Origin: Photobacterium lipolyticum
GTDB lineage: Bacteria; Pseudomonadota; Gammaproteobacteria; Enterobacterales; Vibrionaceae
Reading direction: 5' to 3'
DNA length: 64,000 nucleotides
Assembly (NCBI RefSeq): GCF_003026475.1
Contig: NZ_PYMC01000001.1
Span: forward strand, 434,001 to 498,000
Under the pieces are notes generated by a model that was given only the letters and a program-made list of their open reading frames with translations, ran no database searches and was not told where the DNA came from. The position numbers were made by a program, and so were the translations under genes. Positions 30,692 to 39,833 of this stretch are shown here, in pieces; within the stretch, counting starts at the first letter, position 1, and every line of letters starts with the position of its first letter.

Positions 30692-31651
30692 TTAGAATGA
30701 TACTTCCATACCAGCTACGTAACCGAACTCTGAATTGTCAGCATCAGAGCTACCGATTTCGCCGTAAACTTTAACATTGCTATGCAGCTGCTGAGTTACG
30801 TTCGCATAGAAAGCGCTAACATCGTCTGCTTCAAAATCTAGGTAAGTATAACCAACAGCAAATGTGGTTCTGTCCATAGTGTAAGAACCAGCTAGTGCCG
30901 CGGTGTCAACGTCAACCTTGTCAGCAGAGTTTGCAGCATTTTTATACTCAACCTGACCGAAAGAAGCTGCAAATGCAAATGCATTGTAGATGTATTCTGC
31001 TTCTAGGTTGAAGCCCTCAACGTCAATAGCTACGCCATCGAGTACAGAACCAAAGATATCACCACCATCCACGTCAGAGCTAGAGTATAGGTATACACGT
31101 GCATCCAAGTCACCGAAACGTGCACCTAGACGGCCGTCAAAAACGGTAGTTTCGTCTTCAGCTTTGCCTGTTTCTTTTAGCAATGCAGAAGCACCCGCGT
31201 AGAACTGGCCATTGTCAAATAGGTACTTGATCGTTTGGTCACCATTAGCAACAACAAAATCAAGACCGTCACCACCTAGCTCGTAGTCTTTACCGATACC
31301 TGAGTCATCAGCAATCAGGTACTGACGACCGATAGTCAGCGTACCGAAATCACCGGCAAGACCAACCCAAAGCTCATCGTTAGTTACGTCGCCAGATTCC
31401 ATTTCGAAAGCAAGGCCAGCAACTGCGTTAAGGCTGCCAGAAACAGCAACTGTTGTATTAACAGCCAGGTCGCCATCATCCAGACGGATTTTAGCATCTG
31501 AATTTTCTTCATAACCCTGGAAGTACTGAACTTCTGCCGCACCTGAAAGGTCAGTTTTAACGCCGTCTGCGTCATATAGGTTAACGCCTGCAGTTGCAGA
31601 ACCTGCAGCTAGTAGAGCTGGTACAGCTAGTGCTAATAGAGTCTTTTTCAT
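30692..31651 (-). CDS. General porin, OmpU/OmpL type
   Basis: An outer-membrane trimeric porin of 319 residues. The start is the ATG of MKKTLLALAVPALL; a cleavable signal peptide ends at ATA-G around residue 22, and the mature protein begins VNLYDADG. It shows alternating beta strands, LWVGLAGDFGTLTIGRQ (the strand and constriction loop segment of Gram-negative porins), many acidic residues and a C-terminal Phe required for assembly. In Vibrionaceae such porins are ToxR targets; toxRS lies 7 kb away. GTGGA precedes the ATG. Confidence 0.92.
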   Translation of the reverse strand: MKKTLLALAVPALLAAGSATAGVNLYDADGVKTDLSGAAEVQYFQGYEENSDAKIRLDDGDLAVNTTVAVSGSLNAVAGLAFEMESGDVTNDELWVGLAGDFGTLTIGRQYLIADDSGIGKDYELGGDGLDFVVANGDQTIKYLFDNGQFYAGASALLKETGKAEDETTVFDGRLGARFGDLDARVYLYSSSDVDGGDIFGSVLDGVAIDVEGFNLEAEYIYNAFAFAASFGQVEYKNAANSADKVDVDTAALAGSYTMDRTTFAVGYTYLDFEADDVSAFYANVTQQLHSNVKVYGEIGSSDADNSEFGYVAGMEVSF

Positions 31652-32185
31652 GATATCCACTGCCTTATTCTTATTGAGTATGGAATTTCCGTTTCCAGAA
31701 TTCCTTTTCTTATATTCCCCTGGCCATCTATCTGCTTTAAACATCAAGAGAAAAAACAACCAAGAGTGAGTAACTTGTGGAGCTCATCGTGCAGAACTTC
31801 AAACCGCATGTCAAATCTTCTAAAAACATGCTCAAAAAACATCAAAATAGTTATAAACCAATAACTTGCACCTGAATGAGACTAATTATCAGACAAAATT
31901 AAGCACTGAGATATCAAGGTTGACTTTTTAACAAGGCAAAATAAACAGAATATAATCTCGAAATAAACACAAACACACAGCAAATAAACCTAAATTATCA
32001 CAAAAAAATACCAGTAATGGTTATATCATTGCTTTTGAATGAACCGCCCCCCCCTCAGACAAAGGTTCAATCTTATTTCGTGATGAGAATCTCATTTTAT
32101 TTATAAACTATTCGAAAATTTGTCTCCGCTCACATTTAGGGCTTCATGCTATAATGCCCATCCCTGCCACAACGAAGTTTGAGAA
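31652..32185. other. 534-bp gap between the porin gene and dinG
   Basis: No gene is supportable here. The long AT-rich porin leader is on the minus strand, with TTGACA at 31809-31814 (as TGTCAA on plus) but no good -10. On the plus strand TTAACA (31928-31933), 17 bases and TATAAT (31951-31956) form a near-consensus sigma-70 promoter without an adjacent gene. A run of eight C lies near 32046. Confidence 0.6.
32147..32155 (+). promoter_or_regulatory. Extended -10 promoter of dinG
   Basis: TGCTATAAT is a perfect extended -10 (TGn-TATAAT) 31 bases before the dinG ATG. No LexA box (CTGT-N8-ACAG) was seen near it. Confidence 0.6.
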
Positions 32186-34264
32186 ATGTTACACAGCCAG
32201 ATCAAAAGTGATATCAAACAATGCTATGAGAACCTGGGAAACCAGCTGGACAATTTTATTCCCCGTCGAGCACAAAACTACCTGGTCGCAGAAATCGCCA
32301 AAACTCTGGCTGGTGAATATCATCCGAAACACCGTATGTTAGTGGCAGAAGCGGGAACAGGTATTGGTAAATCGCTGGCTTATTTGCTGGGGGGGATCCC
32401 TTTTGCACAATTTAATAACAAAAAATTACTGATCTCGACCGCAACAGTGGCATTACAAGAACAGCTGATAAACAAAGATCTGCCCCTGTTTAACCGAATT
32501 TACCCCAGAGAATTCAGCTTCATTCTGGCAAAAGGGCGTCAACGCTATTGTTGCACCCATAAACTGGAAGCATGCTGTACGACAGACAGCGACCCGCAAG
32601 TGGCATTATGGGAAGAAAAACCTAAAAAGTCTGATTTAGAACTTTTTCGACGAATGCTAACAGCCTGTCAGGAAAGGAAATGGGATGGTGATCGTGACAG
32701 CTGGCCGACAACGATTCCCGATCGCGTCTGGCAACAAATCATGGCCGACAAGCACAGTTGCCATGCCGGTATGCCGAAGCACCGTAGCTGTCCGTTTGCC
32801 AAAGCCAGAGAGCATATGGACAAAGCCGATGTTATTATTGCCAACCATGCCCTGCTGATGGCAGATATAGAGCTTGGGGGGGGCGTGATCCTGCCTGAGC
32901 CCGAGAATACGATTTATATCATTGATGAAGCGCACCACTTGCCGCAAGTCGCACGAGATTTCTCCTCTGCAGCCGCCAGTCTGAAAGGTGCTGCCAGCTG
33001 GCTGGAAAAACTGAACCAGTCCGTCAGCAAACTGGCCGAGCTGGCTGAATACAGTAAAGCCGGGCGCTTTCAGAACACCTTACAAGAGAATATCCAGCAT
33101 CTGATCCCCACGCTGCGCCAGATGGCTACGAATATCAACCCGACCTTGCTAAATAAAGATGGTGTCTATCGCTTCGAACACGGTGAACTACCTGCCTGGC
33201 TTGAAGAAGAAGCCAAAGGCTGTAAAGAAGCGAGTAAAAAAGCAGGGCAATCACTGGGTAAAATCCATGATTTAATTTCCGAACGGTTAAAAGAGAACGA
33301 GATAGTGCCTCGATTGGGTGAGCAAGCCCTGGCTGAATCTGGATTCTACCTACAACGTCTTGAAAATCTGGAAAAGGTCTGGACATTAATGGCTCAGCCT
33401 AACAAAGAAAAAGGCGCGCCTTTAGCGCGCTGGATAGAAAAAAGTCCAGAGCGGGAAAATGATTTTATTGTAGAAGTTTCCCCCCTTGAAGTGGGATATC
33501 GCCTCGATCAGTTACTGTGGAGCCGAGCGGCTGGCTCAATCTTGGTATCGGCAACCCTGCGCGCGCTCAATCAATTTACCTATTTCTGTCGTCAGGCCGG
33601 TATCTCAGAAAATGACGGTACTCGCTTCCTGGCCTTAGCATCACCGTTTGACTATCAGAACAACGCCCGTTTAGTCATTCCGGCACTGCCACTGGAACCA
33701 CAGGCAGATAAATTTACCGACTTACTGATCAAAACGTTGCCAGAATACTTAGAAGGAGAAACGGCAAGTCTGGTGCTGTTCTCTTCCTATTGGCAAATGA
33801 ACAAGGTCACTGACGCGCTTCGCCCTCTGGCGAAAAAAAATAAGTGGCAATTATTGGTTCAAGGCGAAGAATCTCGCCATGTTATTCTAAAAAAACATAA
33901 AGATAACTGTAAAAACGGCAAAATCAGCATCCTTTTTGGTACGGGAAGTTTCTCTGAGGGCCTTGATTTACCAGGTGAGTTACTTACCAATCTCATTATT
34001 ACCAAGATCCCGTTTGCAGTACCGACATCTCCGGTCGAAGAAGCACATGCGGAATACATTGAAAGTCGTGGTGGCAATCCGTTTTTACAAATTTCCGTTC
34101 CTGAAGCCAGTAAAAAACTGATCCAGTCGGCAGGCCGTTTACTGCGAAAAGAAGAAGATTCTGGTAGAGTCGTGCTGCTTGACCGCCGGGTGATCAATCG
34201 CCGTTACGGCAAGGCATTACTTGATGCCCTGCCACCTTTTAAGCGTGTGATTGAGTATAATTGA
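32186..34264 (+). CDS. dinG: ATP-dependent DNA helicase DinG
   Basis: XPD-like superfamily 2 helicase of 692 residues that resolves R-loops and D-loops in E. coli. Walker A is AGTGIGKS (56-63), the DEAH box is at 247-250 (IIDEAHHLP), and the C-terminal helicase motifs LVLFSSYW, GSFSEGLDLPG and QSAGRLLR are intact. The iron-sulfur domain is unusual: Cys122/123, 130/131, 192 and 202 are present, but the middle Cys of the E. coli C-x4-C-x5-C cluster is absent between 192 and 202. The ATG has a GAG site. Confidence 0.95.
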   Translation: MLHSQIKSDIKQCYENLGNQLDNFIPRRAQNYLVAEIAKTLAGEYHPKHRMLVAEAGTGIGKSLAYLLGGIPFAQFNNKKLLISTATVALQEQLINKDLPLFNRIYPREFSFILAKGRQRYCCTHKLEACCTTDSDPQVALWEEKPKKSDLELFRRMLTACQERKWDGDRDSWPTTIPDRVWQQIMADKHSCHAGMPKHRSCPFAKAREHMDKADVIIANHALLMADIELGGGVILPEPENTIYIIDEAHHLPQVARDFSSAAASLKGAASWLEKLNQSVSKLAELAEYSKAGRFQNTLQENIQHLIPTLRQMATNINPTLLNKDGVYRFEHGELPAWLEEEAKGCKEASKKAGQSLGKIHDLISERLKENEIVPRLGEQALAESGFYLQRLENLEKVWTLMAQPNKEKGAPLARWIEKSPERENDFIVEVSPLEVGYRLDQLLWSRAAGSILVSATLRALNQFTYFCRQAGISENDGTRFLALASPFDYQNNARLVIPALPLEPQADKFTDLLIKTLPEYLEGETASLVLFSSYWQMNKVTDALRPLAKKNKWQLLVQGEESRHVILKKHKDNCKNGKISILFGTGSFSEGLDLPGELLTNLIITKIPFAVPTSPVEEAHAEYIESRGGNPFLQISVPEASKKLIQSAGRLLRKEEDSGRVVLLDRRVINRRYGKALLDALPPFKRVIEYN

Positions 34265-34280
34265 AAATAGTAATGGCCTA

Positions 34281-34329
34281 GATTCGAGTTTCGAGTTTCT
34301 AGATACTCGATACTCGATACTCGATACTA
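34281..34329 (+). repeat. Tandem 7-bp satellite, seven units
   Basis: Consecutive heptads GATTCGA, GTTTCGA, GTTTCTA, then GATACTC three times and GATACTA. GTTTCTA is the reverse complement of the rotated unit at 15457-15512, so these are one repeat family in opposite orientation. The array lies 56 bases upstream of priC. Confidence 0.9.
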
Positions 34330-34384
34330 GCTTAGAATACCGCTTTGCCCATAAAGAAGACACAAATACGCAAGGGACACGCCA

Positions 34385-34936
34385 ATGTCTGATCTCGCTC
34401 GCTTAGAAGCAATCATTAACCAACTGACGACCGAAGCAGCTCAAATTGACCGCCAGCGTGGTGAAGCCTCGCGGCCTTTGTTTGATGAGCAATTATTTCG
34501 TTGCCGCAGCAAACTACTAACGCCGTGCGTTGATGAAATCCACAGTGAAATAACAGCATTGCGTAAAGAGCGCCAGGCCGGAAAGCTGTTAGCCTCTCGG
34601 ACTCAACATATCTGCGAGAAAGTCATCGCTCAAATTCAGGCGGTTCAACGCGAACTGGCGACGTTGAAAATCCGTAAAAATGAACCCCAAAGACCAGGAA
34701 GCTGGCGCCGTCCAATCAATGAGCTCTATCAGGATCTGTCCCAGCATAAAGATTGGGAGCGCCGGTTGGCAGCAATGCTACGGGATAAAGAACTATTGTT
34801 CAGCCACTGCTCGACAATTGCTGAGCAGCAAAAACTGCAAAAAGAAATACTAGCACTTGAAGGGCGCTTATCACGTTGTCGTACCGCGCTGGTAAAAATT
34901 GAAAAGAGCATTAGTCATCGCGAACGAAAAGGGTAA
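34385..34936 (+). CDS. priC: Primosomal replication protein PriC
   Basis: Replication restart protein of 183 residues, almost entirely helical with many Arg and Gln. It matches PriC in length and the pattern FDEQLF, the SRTQHICEKV helix and YQDLSQHKDWERRLAAMLRDKE near the middle, the region that binds SSB and DNA. It is followed by rsmS, the E. coli order. Confidence 0.92.
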   Translation: MSDLARLEAIINQLTTEAAQIDRQRGEASRPLFDEQLFRCRSKLLTPCVDEIHSEITALRKERQAGKLLASRTQHICEKVIAQIQAVQRELATLKIRKNEPQRPGSWRRPINELYQDLSQHKDWERRLAAMLRDKELLFSHCSTIAEQQKLQKEILALEGRLSRCRTALVKIEKSISHRERKG

Positions 34937-35000
34937 AAGTGTTCACTGTGCCCTATCCCGCAGCAACTCGTACATCACAATCACCAGTAAAAAGGTCAGT

Positions 35001-35162
35001 ATGACAAAAGACAATTCCTCAGCATCGCTGGCAGAAGCCCCCGAAGACATTCAATTGGCTGTCGATCTTATTTATCTGCTAGAAAGCAATGAGATCGAGC
35101 CTCAGGTGGCCCTCTCAGCCTTAGAGATCGTAAGGAAAGATCTGGAAGCGAAATTAGAGTAA
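35001..35162 (+). CDS. rsmS: RsmS/YbaM small regulatory protein
   Basis: A 53-residue protein starting at MTKDNSSAS, 5 bases after AAGG. The conserved APEDIQLAVDLIYLLESNEI and ALEIVRKDLEAKL match RsmS (YbaM), known as a pleiotropic regulator in Pectobacterium. Its mechanism is unclear. It lies 64 bases after priC. Confidence 0.88.
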   Translation: MTKDNSSASLAEAPEDIQLAVDLIYLLESNEIEPQVALSALEIVRKDLEAKLE

Positions 35163-35195
35163 AAATTCGGTATTTTGCTCTTATTCATTCGGGCT

Positions 35196-35231
35196 TAAAT
35201 AAAGAGTCATAATATTGACTCTTTATTTAAT
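35196..35231. terminator. Perfect AT-rich 15-bp inverted repeat after rsmS
   Basis: TTAAATAAAGAGTCA and TGACTCTTTATTTAA flank a 6-base TAATAT loop. It could end priC-rsmS transcription, though there is no true GC stem followed by a T tract; it may equally be a protein site. Confidence 0.55.
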
Positions 35232-35397
35232 TTAAGCGTCATTCAATTAACGTTTTTTGTGCTGACAGCACATTATTTAAAATATCATTTCATCTTTATT
35301 CAAAAATAAATAGAATAGACTTTTCAGGTCATCATTAAATGTCACTCAATAATAATAGTGATGGCTAATACTATTTTTCCATCACTAAGGTTTATTC

Positions 35398-36729
35398 ATG
35401 AAGAAGGAATTTCGTATCGCTGCGATTGTTGCAGCCATTACGCTATCAGGTTGTGCGTCAGATTCTAATTCAACGGCCAGCCTACCATTAGAAACCAATC
35501 AGACTCAAAACGAAAATCAATTTCAGGATGTAACCCAAGCACTTGATTTAGCTAATAATACATTAGAAAAATCACACAAGATGGAATTAGCTTGGTTTGC
35601 AACAGAACAATTAAAAGATGCCGTCGATGCGCTGAATGATGCCAAAGAGTATTACGCTGAATTTGAACATGATCCATCAGAAGCAAATAGCAGTGCCGGT
35701 ATATTCAGTTCTAAAACCAATATTCAGGCAACTCAAGATGCATTAGCACAATTTAATGTTTATATTCAAAAGGCTAACGCTATACGTAGTGAAGCTTTAA
35801 CGGTATTAGAAGAGGCCTTTAGTTATCGCAAGCAACTGGATAGCATTGAAGCTGAGAAATATTACCCGACTACAGCCAAACAATTAGAACAGCAACTTAA
35901 AAAATTGGTTAATTACGTTGCCGATGACAACGCTGAAAATGCAATCAAATACCAACCAGAACTCGTGCGAAAACAACGTGCTCTGGAAGTCAAAACAGTT
36001 ACCAAAATTTACCTGTCTGAAAGTCAGAAAGAGCTGAAACGCCAAAAAACAGCGGATATCAGCAGGCATGCACCAGAGACCCTGCGCCATGCTGAAGCGA
36101 CACTGAAAGCGGCCGAAGCTTTTATTAACGCAGAACCAAGAGCCGTCTCGCGCATTGATGATAAAGCAGAAGAAGCCCGCTTTGCGCTTGCTCATTCACA
36201 GCAAGTTGCTACGGCCGTGAAAAAGCTGAAAGCAATGCCGCAGAGCGATTATGAGCGCCACATTGTCAGCTATGAAAAAATTCTGCTGGAAGTCAGCGTC
36301 GCTCTTGGCTCAGGTGATCTGCGTGACCAGCCTATATCCCTGCAAGGCAAACATCTGGTCAATCACATCAGAACTAACCTGCAAGGACAAAACGACAGCC
36401 TGATTGCACAGAAAGAAGCCGAAGCTGAGTTAGAAAAAACGCACGATCATAACAGTGCCCTACAGTTGAAAATCGCCGAACTTAAAGCAACATCCGCCAA
36501 AGAGCGCCGGGTGCTCAGCGAAGAAAATAACCGCTATTTACAGCAGATCGCCGAACTGTCTGCACAGCTAAGCCAGGCTAAATCGCCACAAGCCGTCCAG
36601 CCAGAGCAAATCTCTCCGGTGAAAAATACGGCGGCAGAGCAAAATCCGGTACAAAAGACGGAGGTTTCAGCAGCGGAGACACCTGCTGAGAATACGCCGG
36701 CAGAAACCACCGCTGAAGCAACAAGTTAA
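35398..36729 (+). CDS. Coiled-coil lipoprotein of unknown function
   Basis: A 443-residue lipoprotein: the signal peptide ends in lipobox LSGC with Cys19. The mature part is Ala/Glu/Lys-rich and helical throughout, with coiled-coil heptads about 340-400 (from QKEAEAELEKTHDHN to LSAQLSQAK), then a Pro/Ala/Glu/Thr-rich tail (about 400-443). I do not recognise a family; a DUF4398-like helical repeat is possible. A residue other than Asp after the Cys (Ala) favours outer-membrane sorting. It is monocistronic, closed by a shared terminator. Confidence 0.85.
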   Translation: MKKEFRIAAIVAAITLSGCASDSNSTASLPLETNQTQNENQFQDVTQALDLANNTLEKSHKMELAWFATEQLKDAVDALNDAKEYYAEFEHDPSEANSSAGIFSSKTNIQATQDALAQFNVYIQKANAIRSEALTVLEEAFSYRKQLDSIEAEKYYPTTAKQLEQQLKKLVNYVADDNAENAIKYQPELVRKQRALEVKTVTKIYLSESQKELKRQKTADISRHAPETLRHAEATLKAAEAFINAEPRAVSRIDDKAEEARFALAHSQQVATAVKKLKAMPQSDYERHIVSYEKILLEVSVALGSGDLRDQPISLQGKHLVNHIRTNLQGQNDSLIAQKEAEAELEKTHDHNSALQLKIAELKATSAKERRVLSEENNRYLQQIAELSAQLSQAKSPQAVQPEQISPVKNTAAEQNPVQKTEVSAAETPAENTPAETTAEATS

Positions 36730-36753
36730 CCTAATACCTTCTATTGCATAAAA

Positions 36754-36782
36754 AAAGAGCCTTTGCTCAGCAAAGGCTCTTT
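36754..36782. terminator. Bidirectional terminator between the lipoprotein and M16 peptidase genes
   Basis: A 13-bp stem AAAGAGCCTTTGC / GCAAAGGCTCTTT around TCA, with A/T tracts on both sides. Confidence 0.9.
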
Positions 36783-36802
36783 GTTATTTTTCCCGGAAGA
36801 AA

Positions 36803-39577
36803 TTAAGATTTCGGCATTAATATATGTTCAAGCTGTGTTGTCTTACTGCCCATTAACCGCTCGATTAAATGGTTAATGTCATCTCTGCTGATCTGCTCGA
36901 TCTGCTTGTCAGGATCATTAACCGCATCCAGGCCGTATCCATGTACCAGATAACGTGTCATAAACCACGCGGTATCAGGGGCATTGGTCGCCATTGGCTT
37001 CAAATCACTGGCCATCTGCTTCGCGGCAGAATCTCGCTCCTCCTCGGTGATGCCTGAACGTAAATCATTGATAAGCTCGGTCATCGCGCTGCGTACCTGA
37101 TCCAGTTTCCCGGCATCGGCATTAATCTCAAGCATCAACTGAGAAACCTTACTTCCATCCGGCGTGATAGTAATGGCAGTAGGCGAGTAACCTAAGCCAT
37201 ATTTCTCACGTAATAACGTTGTTGCTCGCTGAGAAAACACCCTCAGCATCATATCTTCGGCAAATACATCATCGACGGTTTTGGCGTTACCTTTGGCAAG
37301 AAAGCTCACACCGTAAAACATGCCGGATTCATTCGAGATCGGTAGCAAAATATCTTCAGGCTTATTATCAAATTCAACATCATGACTGTAATCATCTGGC
37401 TTGCTCATCGAAATATTCGCAACATAGCGGGTCAGTAACGGCACTAATTCTTCCGGTTTAATATTGCCGACAATCACCAGTTTGAAACCTCGGTTCTCAC
37501 CAAACAGTTGGTGATATACTTGCTGAACCTGCTCTGCGGTCACAGCTTGATAGGTTTTACCGTCATGAATATAACGCAGGCTATCAGGCGTATAGAGATG
37601 ACTATAAATCTCTGCATTAAACCTGCCGCCTGGCGATGCCAACCAGGTATCACGCTCGCTGGCAAATTGTTGTTGCACATGCTTAAACTGAACTTCATTC
37701 ACCTCTGCATGACTGGCCGCTTCTCGCAATGCCGCGAAAGCCAGCGGTACTTTGTCGTAGCGAGTCTGAAGATAAAAACCGTGTTGGGTTTCATCGATAA
37801 ATGGTTCGAGCATCGTTTCATTACGCGTCATATATTGATTCAGCTGCGCCGCGTCAAAGTCTCCTAAGCCACTACGAAGAAAAGTATTAACCGTCAAATC
37901 AGCCGCCGGATACAACAGAGGATCAACGGCCGAAAAACCGCCGAGCGACGAAAAGTACATATATACTTGCTTTTCCGCTGCAGGCATCTGCTTCAGCCAC
38001 ACTTCCACTCCATTGCCTAATTGCCACTGAGTAGTATCTGGGCTTATCTGCTCAATACTATCAATGACTCCCAACGTTGACGGAACCGGAAAGTCCGTCA
38101 TAGTTTTAGCCATAAGAAGTGGCGCCCCTTCAACAGCGAAGAGTGCATTGTAAGCCTGGCTGTTTCGCTCCAATTCAAACGGTTGTTCTTGCTGTTCGGT
38201 ACCAAAAAATAGTGTTTTAGTCGTTTTAACCAGCCTTTTTTTTAGCGCCTTATTTGTTTGCGCCAGCTCGTTGGAGTCAATAAAGGCTGTCAGGTTGGTT
38301 TTATAATCCTCTTTTGCCTGCACAGGCACTTGATCAATCAAGGCGTATACTTTTACATCCGCTATTTCACCGGACGTCATCTGCCGCCAGTCACCATCAA
38401 TATTTTCCAAATCACTGTTAAACAGGGCTAATGCCGTGCTTAACTCAACAGCTCCCACCCCGTGATCACGCAGGCTCGCCAGCTCTTTTGCTAAGAAATC
38501 CTGACTCTGTATGCGGTCTGATGCGTTAAATGTAATATCAATGACTGCCTGCTTGCGATCCAGCAGATCAAACGGCATGGCCATTACTTCGTGGATTGGG
38601 GTATTGGTGGCTAAAATGCGTTCACGTAATCGTTGCTCAATCAGAATATTCAGCAAATTATCATTCATGATTTTCTGCTGATCGGCATGATCGCTAAATG
38701 CTCTCGTCCCCAGATCAAACACGATACTCATGCTTGCAAGCTGACCTTGCGGTGCGAGCAGGGCTATCGGATTCTCACCGACAGGATTCACCTTAAAGTC
38801 GACTACTTGCTGGGCATCCGGCTCTTGCTGCCAGCTCGTAAACATCTCACTGACAAGTTGCTCGGCTTGGATCGCCGGAAAGTCGCCGGAAATAACCAGT
38901 TCAGCATTATCAGGCTGATACCAGCTGGCATAAAAGGCCGCTAACTCTGCCGCATCAATATTTTCAATTGAGGCTTTGGTTCCCAGCACATCACGCTTAC
39001 TGTGTTCACTATTGGCCAGCAAGGCAAAATAAGCCTGGAGATCAAGCGGCATTTCATTTGGTCGTGATTGACGGATTTCACCTAACACCACCCCTTTTTC
39101 GGCTTCAATGGCGTCGGGTTTTAATGACAGACCATCGGCAATATCTCTAAACCAGGTCAGGGCCGGCTGCAGCTCGGTTTGATCCGGCAGAGCTATTTTA
39201 TAAACCGTACTGTCATAATCAGTAAAGGCATTTAAGTCATTGCCCCAATCAACACCCGTTTTTTCAAACAAGGCGACAACGTCATTTTCGCTGAAATGCT
39301 GACTGCCGTTAAATGCCATGTGTTCGAGGAAATGGGCATACCCCTGCTGTTGCTCTGTTTCTTGCAGGCTACCGGCGTGGATCAAAAAACGAATTTCTAC
39401 CGGCTCTCCGGCTTTAGAGTAAAAATGATATTTCATCCCGTTGGCCAGCACACCTTGCTGCCACCCCGGATCAGGCACTATTGCCTTCTGCTCAGCAAGC
39501 TTGGTTTGGCTGCAACCAATCAAGACAATAGCCAAAAAAAGCAATACGACTATTCTCGATATAATGCCTTGCCTCAT
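36803..39577 (-). CDS. M16-family zinc peptidase lipoprotein (PqqL-like)
   Basis: A 924-residue insulinase-family protease. It is a predicted lipoprotein with lipobox LIGC at Cys22. The inverted zinc motif HFLEH is at 82-86, with the downstream Glu in AEKGVVLGEI completing the site. Two tandem M16 core plus inactive halves fill the length, as in PqqL-type enzymes. It probably degrades peptides in the periplasm. AGGA precedes the ATG. It diverges from dhaK. Confidence 0.9.
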   Translation of the reverse strand: MRQGIISRIVVLLFLAIVLIGCSQTKLAEQKAIVPDPGWQQGVLANGMKYHFYSKAGEPVEIRFLIHAGSLQETEQQQGYAHFLEHMAFNGSQHFSENDVVALFEKTGVDWGNDLNAFTDYDSTVYKIALPDQTELQPALTWFRDIADGLSLKPDAIEAEKGVVLGEIRQSRPNEMPLDLQAYFALLANSEHSKRDVLGTKASIENIDAAELAAFYASWYQPDNAELVISGDFPAIQAEQLVSEMFTSWQQEPDAQQVVDFKVNPVGENPIALLAPQGQLASMSIVFDLGTRAFSDHADQQKIMNDNLLNILIEQRLRERILATNTPIHEVMAMPFDLLDRKQAVIDITFNASDRIQSQDFLAKELASLRDHGVGAVELSTALALFNSDLENIDGDWRQMTSGEIADVKVYALIDQVPVQAKEDYKTNLTAFIDSNELAQTNKALKKRLVKTTKTLFFGTEQQEQPFELERNSQAYNALFAVEGAPLLMAKTMTDFPVPSTLGVIDSIEQISPDTTQWQLGNGVEVWLKQMPAAEKQVYMYFSSLGGFSAVDPLLYPAADLTVNTFLRSGLGDFDAAQLNQYMTRNETMLEPFIDETQHGFYLQTRYDKVPLAFAALREAASHAEVNEVQFKHVQQQFASERDTWLASPGGRFNAEIYSHLYTPDSLRYIHDGKTYQAVTAEQVQQVYHQLFGENRGFKLVIVGNIKPEELVPLLTRYVANISMSKPDDYSHDVEFDNKPEDILLPISNESGMFYGVSFLAKGNAKTVDDVFAEDMMLRVFSQRATTLLREKYGLGYSPTAITITPDGSKVSQLMLEINADAGKLDQVRSAMTELINDLRSGITEEERDSAAKQMASDLKPMATNAPDTAWFMTRYLVHGYGLDAVNDPDKQIEQISRDDINHLIERLMGSKTTQLEHILMPKS

Positions 39578-39833
39578 GTTTTAGTCCTATATAAATAAAT
39601 TAGTCAGCATTTTAGCTCCCCCTAAAATGATGTTAAAAATATCAATAAGACATAGAACTCCTCTAATGCAAAAACACCGAACAGATTCACACTTCCAAAA
39701 GAAACAGCGTGCAATATCAGCTCATTCTCATTGCATTATCCCTTAAATGACGCCAATCGAAATAACATCACAATAAAAACGTCTTACACTTAAAGAAGTT
39801 GCATGCTGCCCCGGAGCACATAAGGACACTATG

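Noticed and set aside
31920-31956. Promoter using TTGACT at 31920 with TATAAT at 31951
   Set aside because: Spacing is 25 bases; TTAACA at 31928 gives the proper 17.
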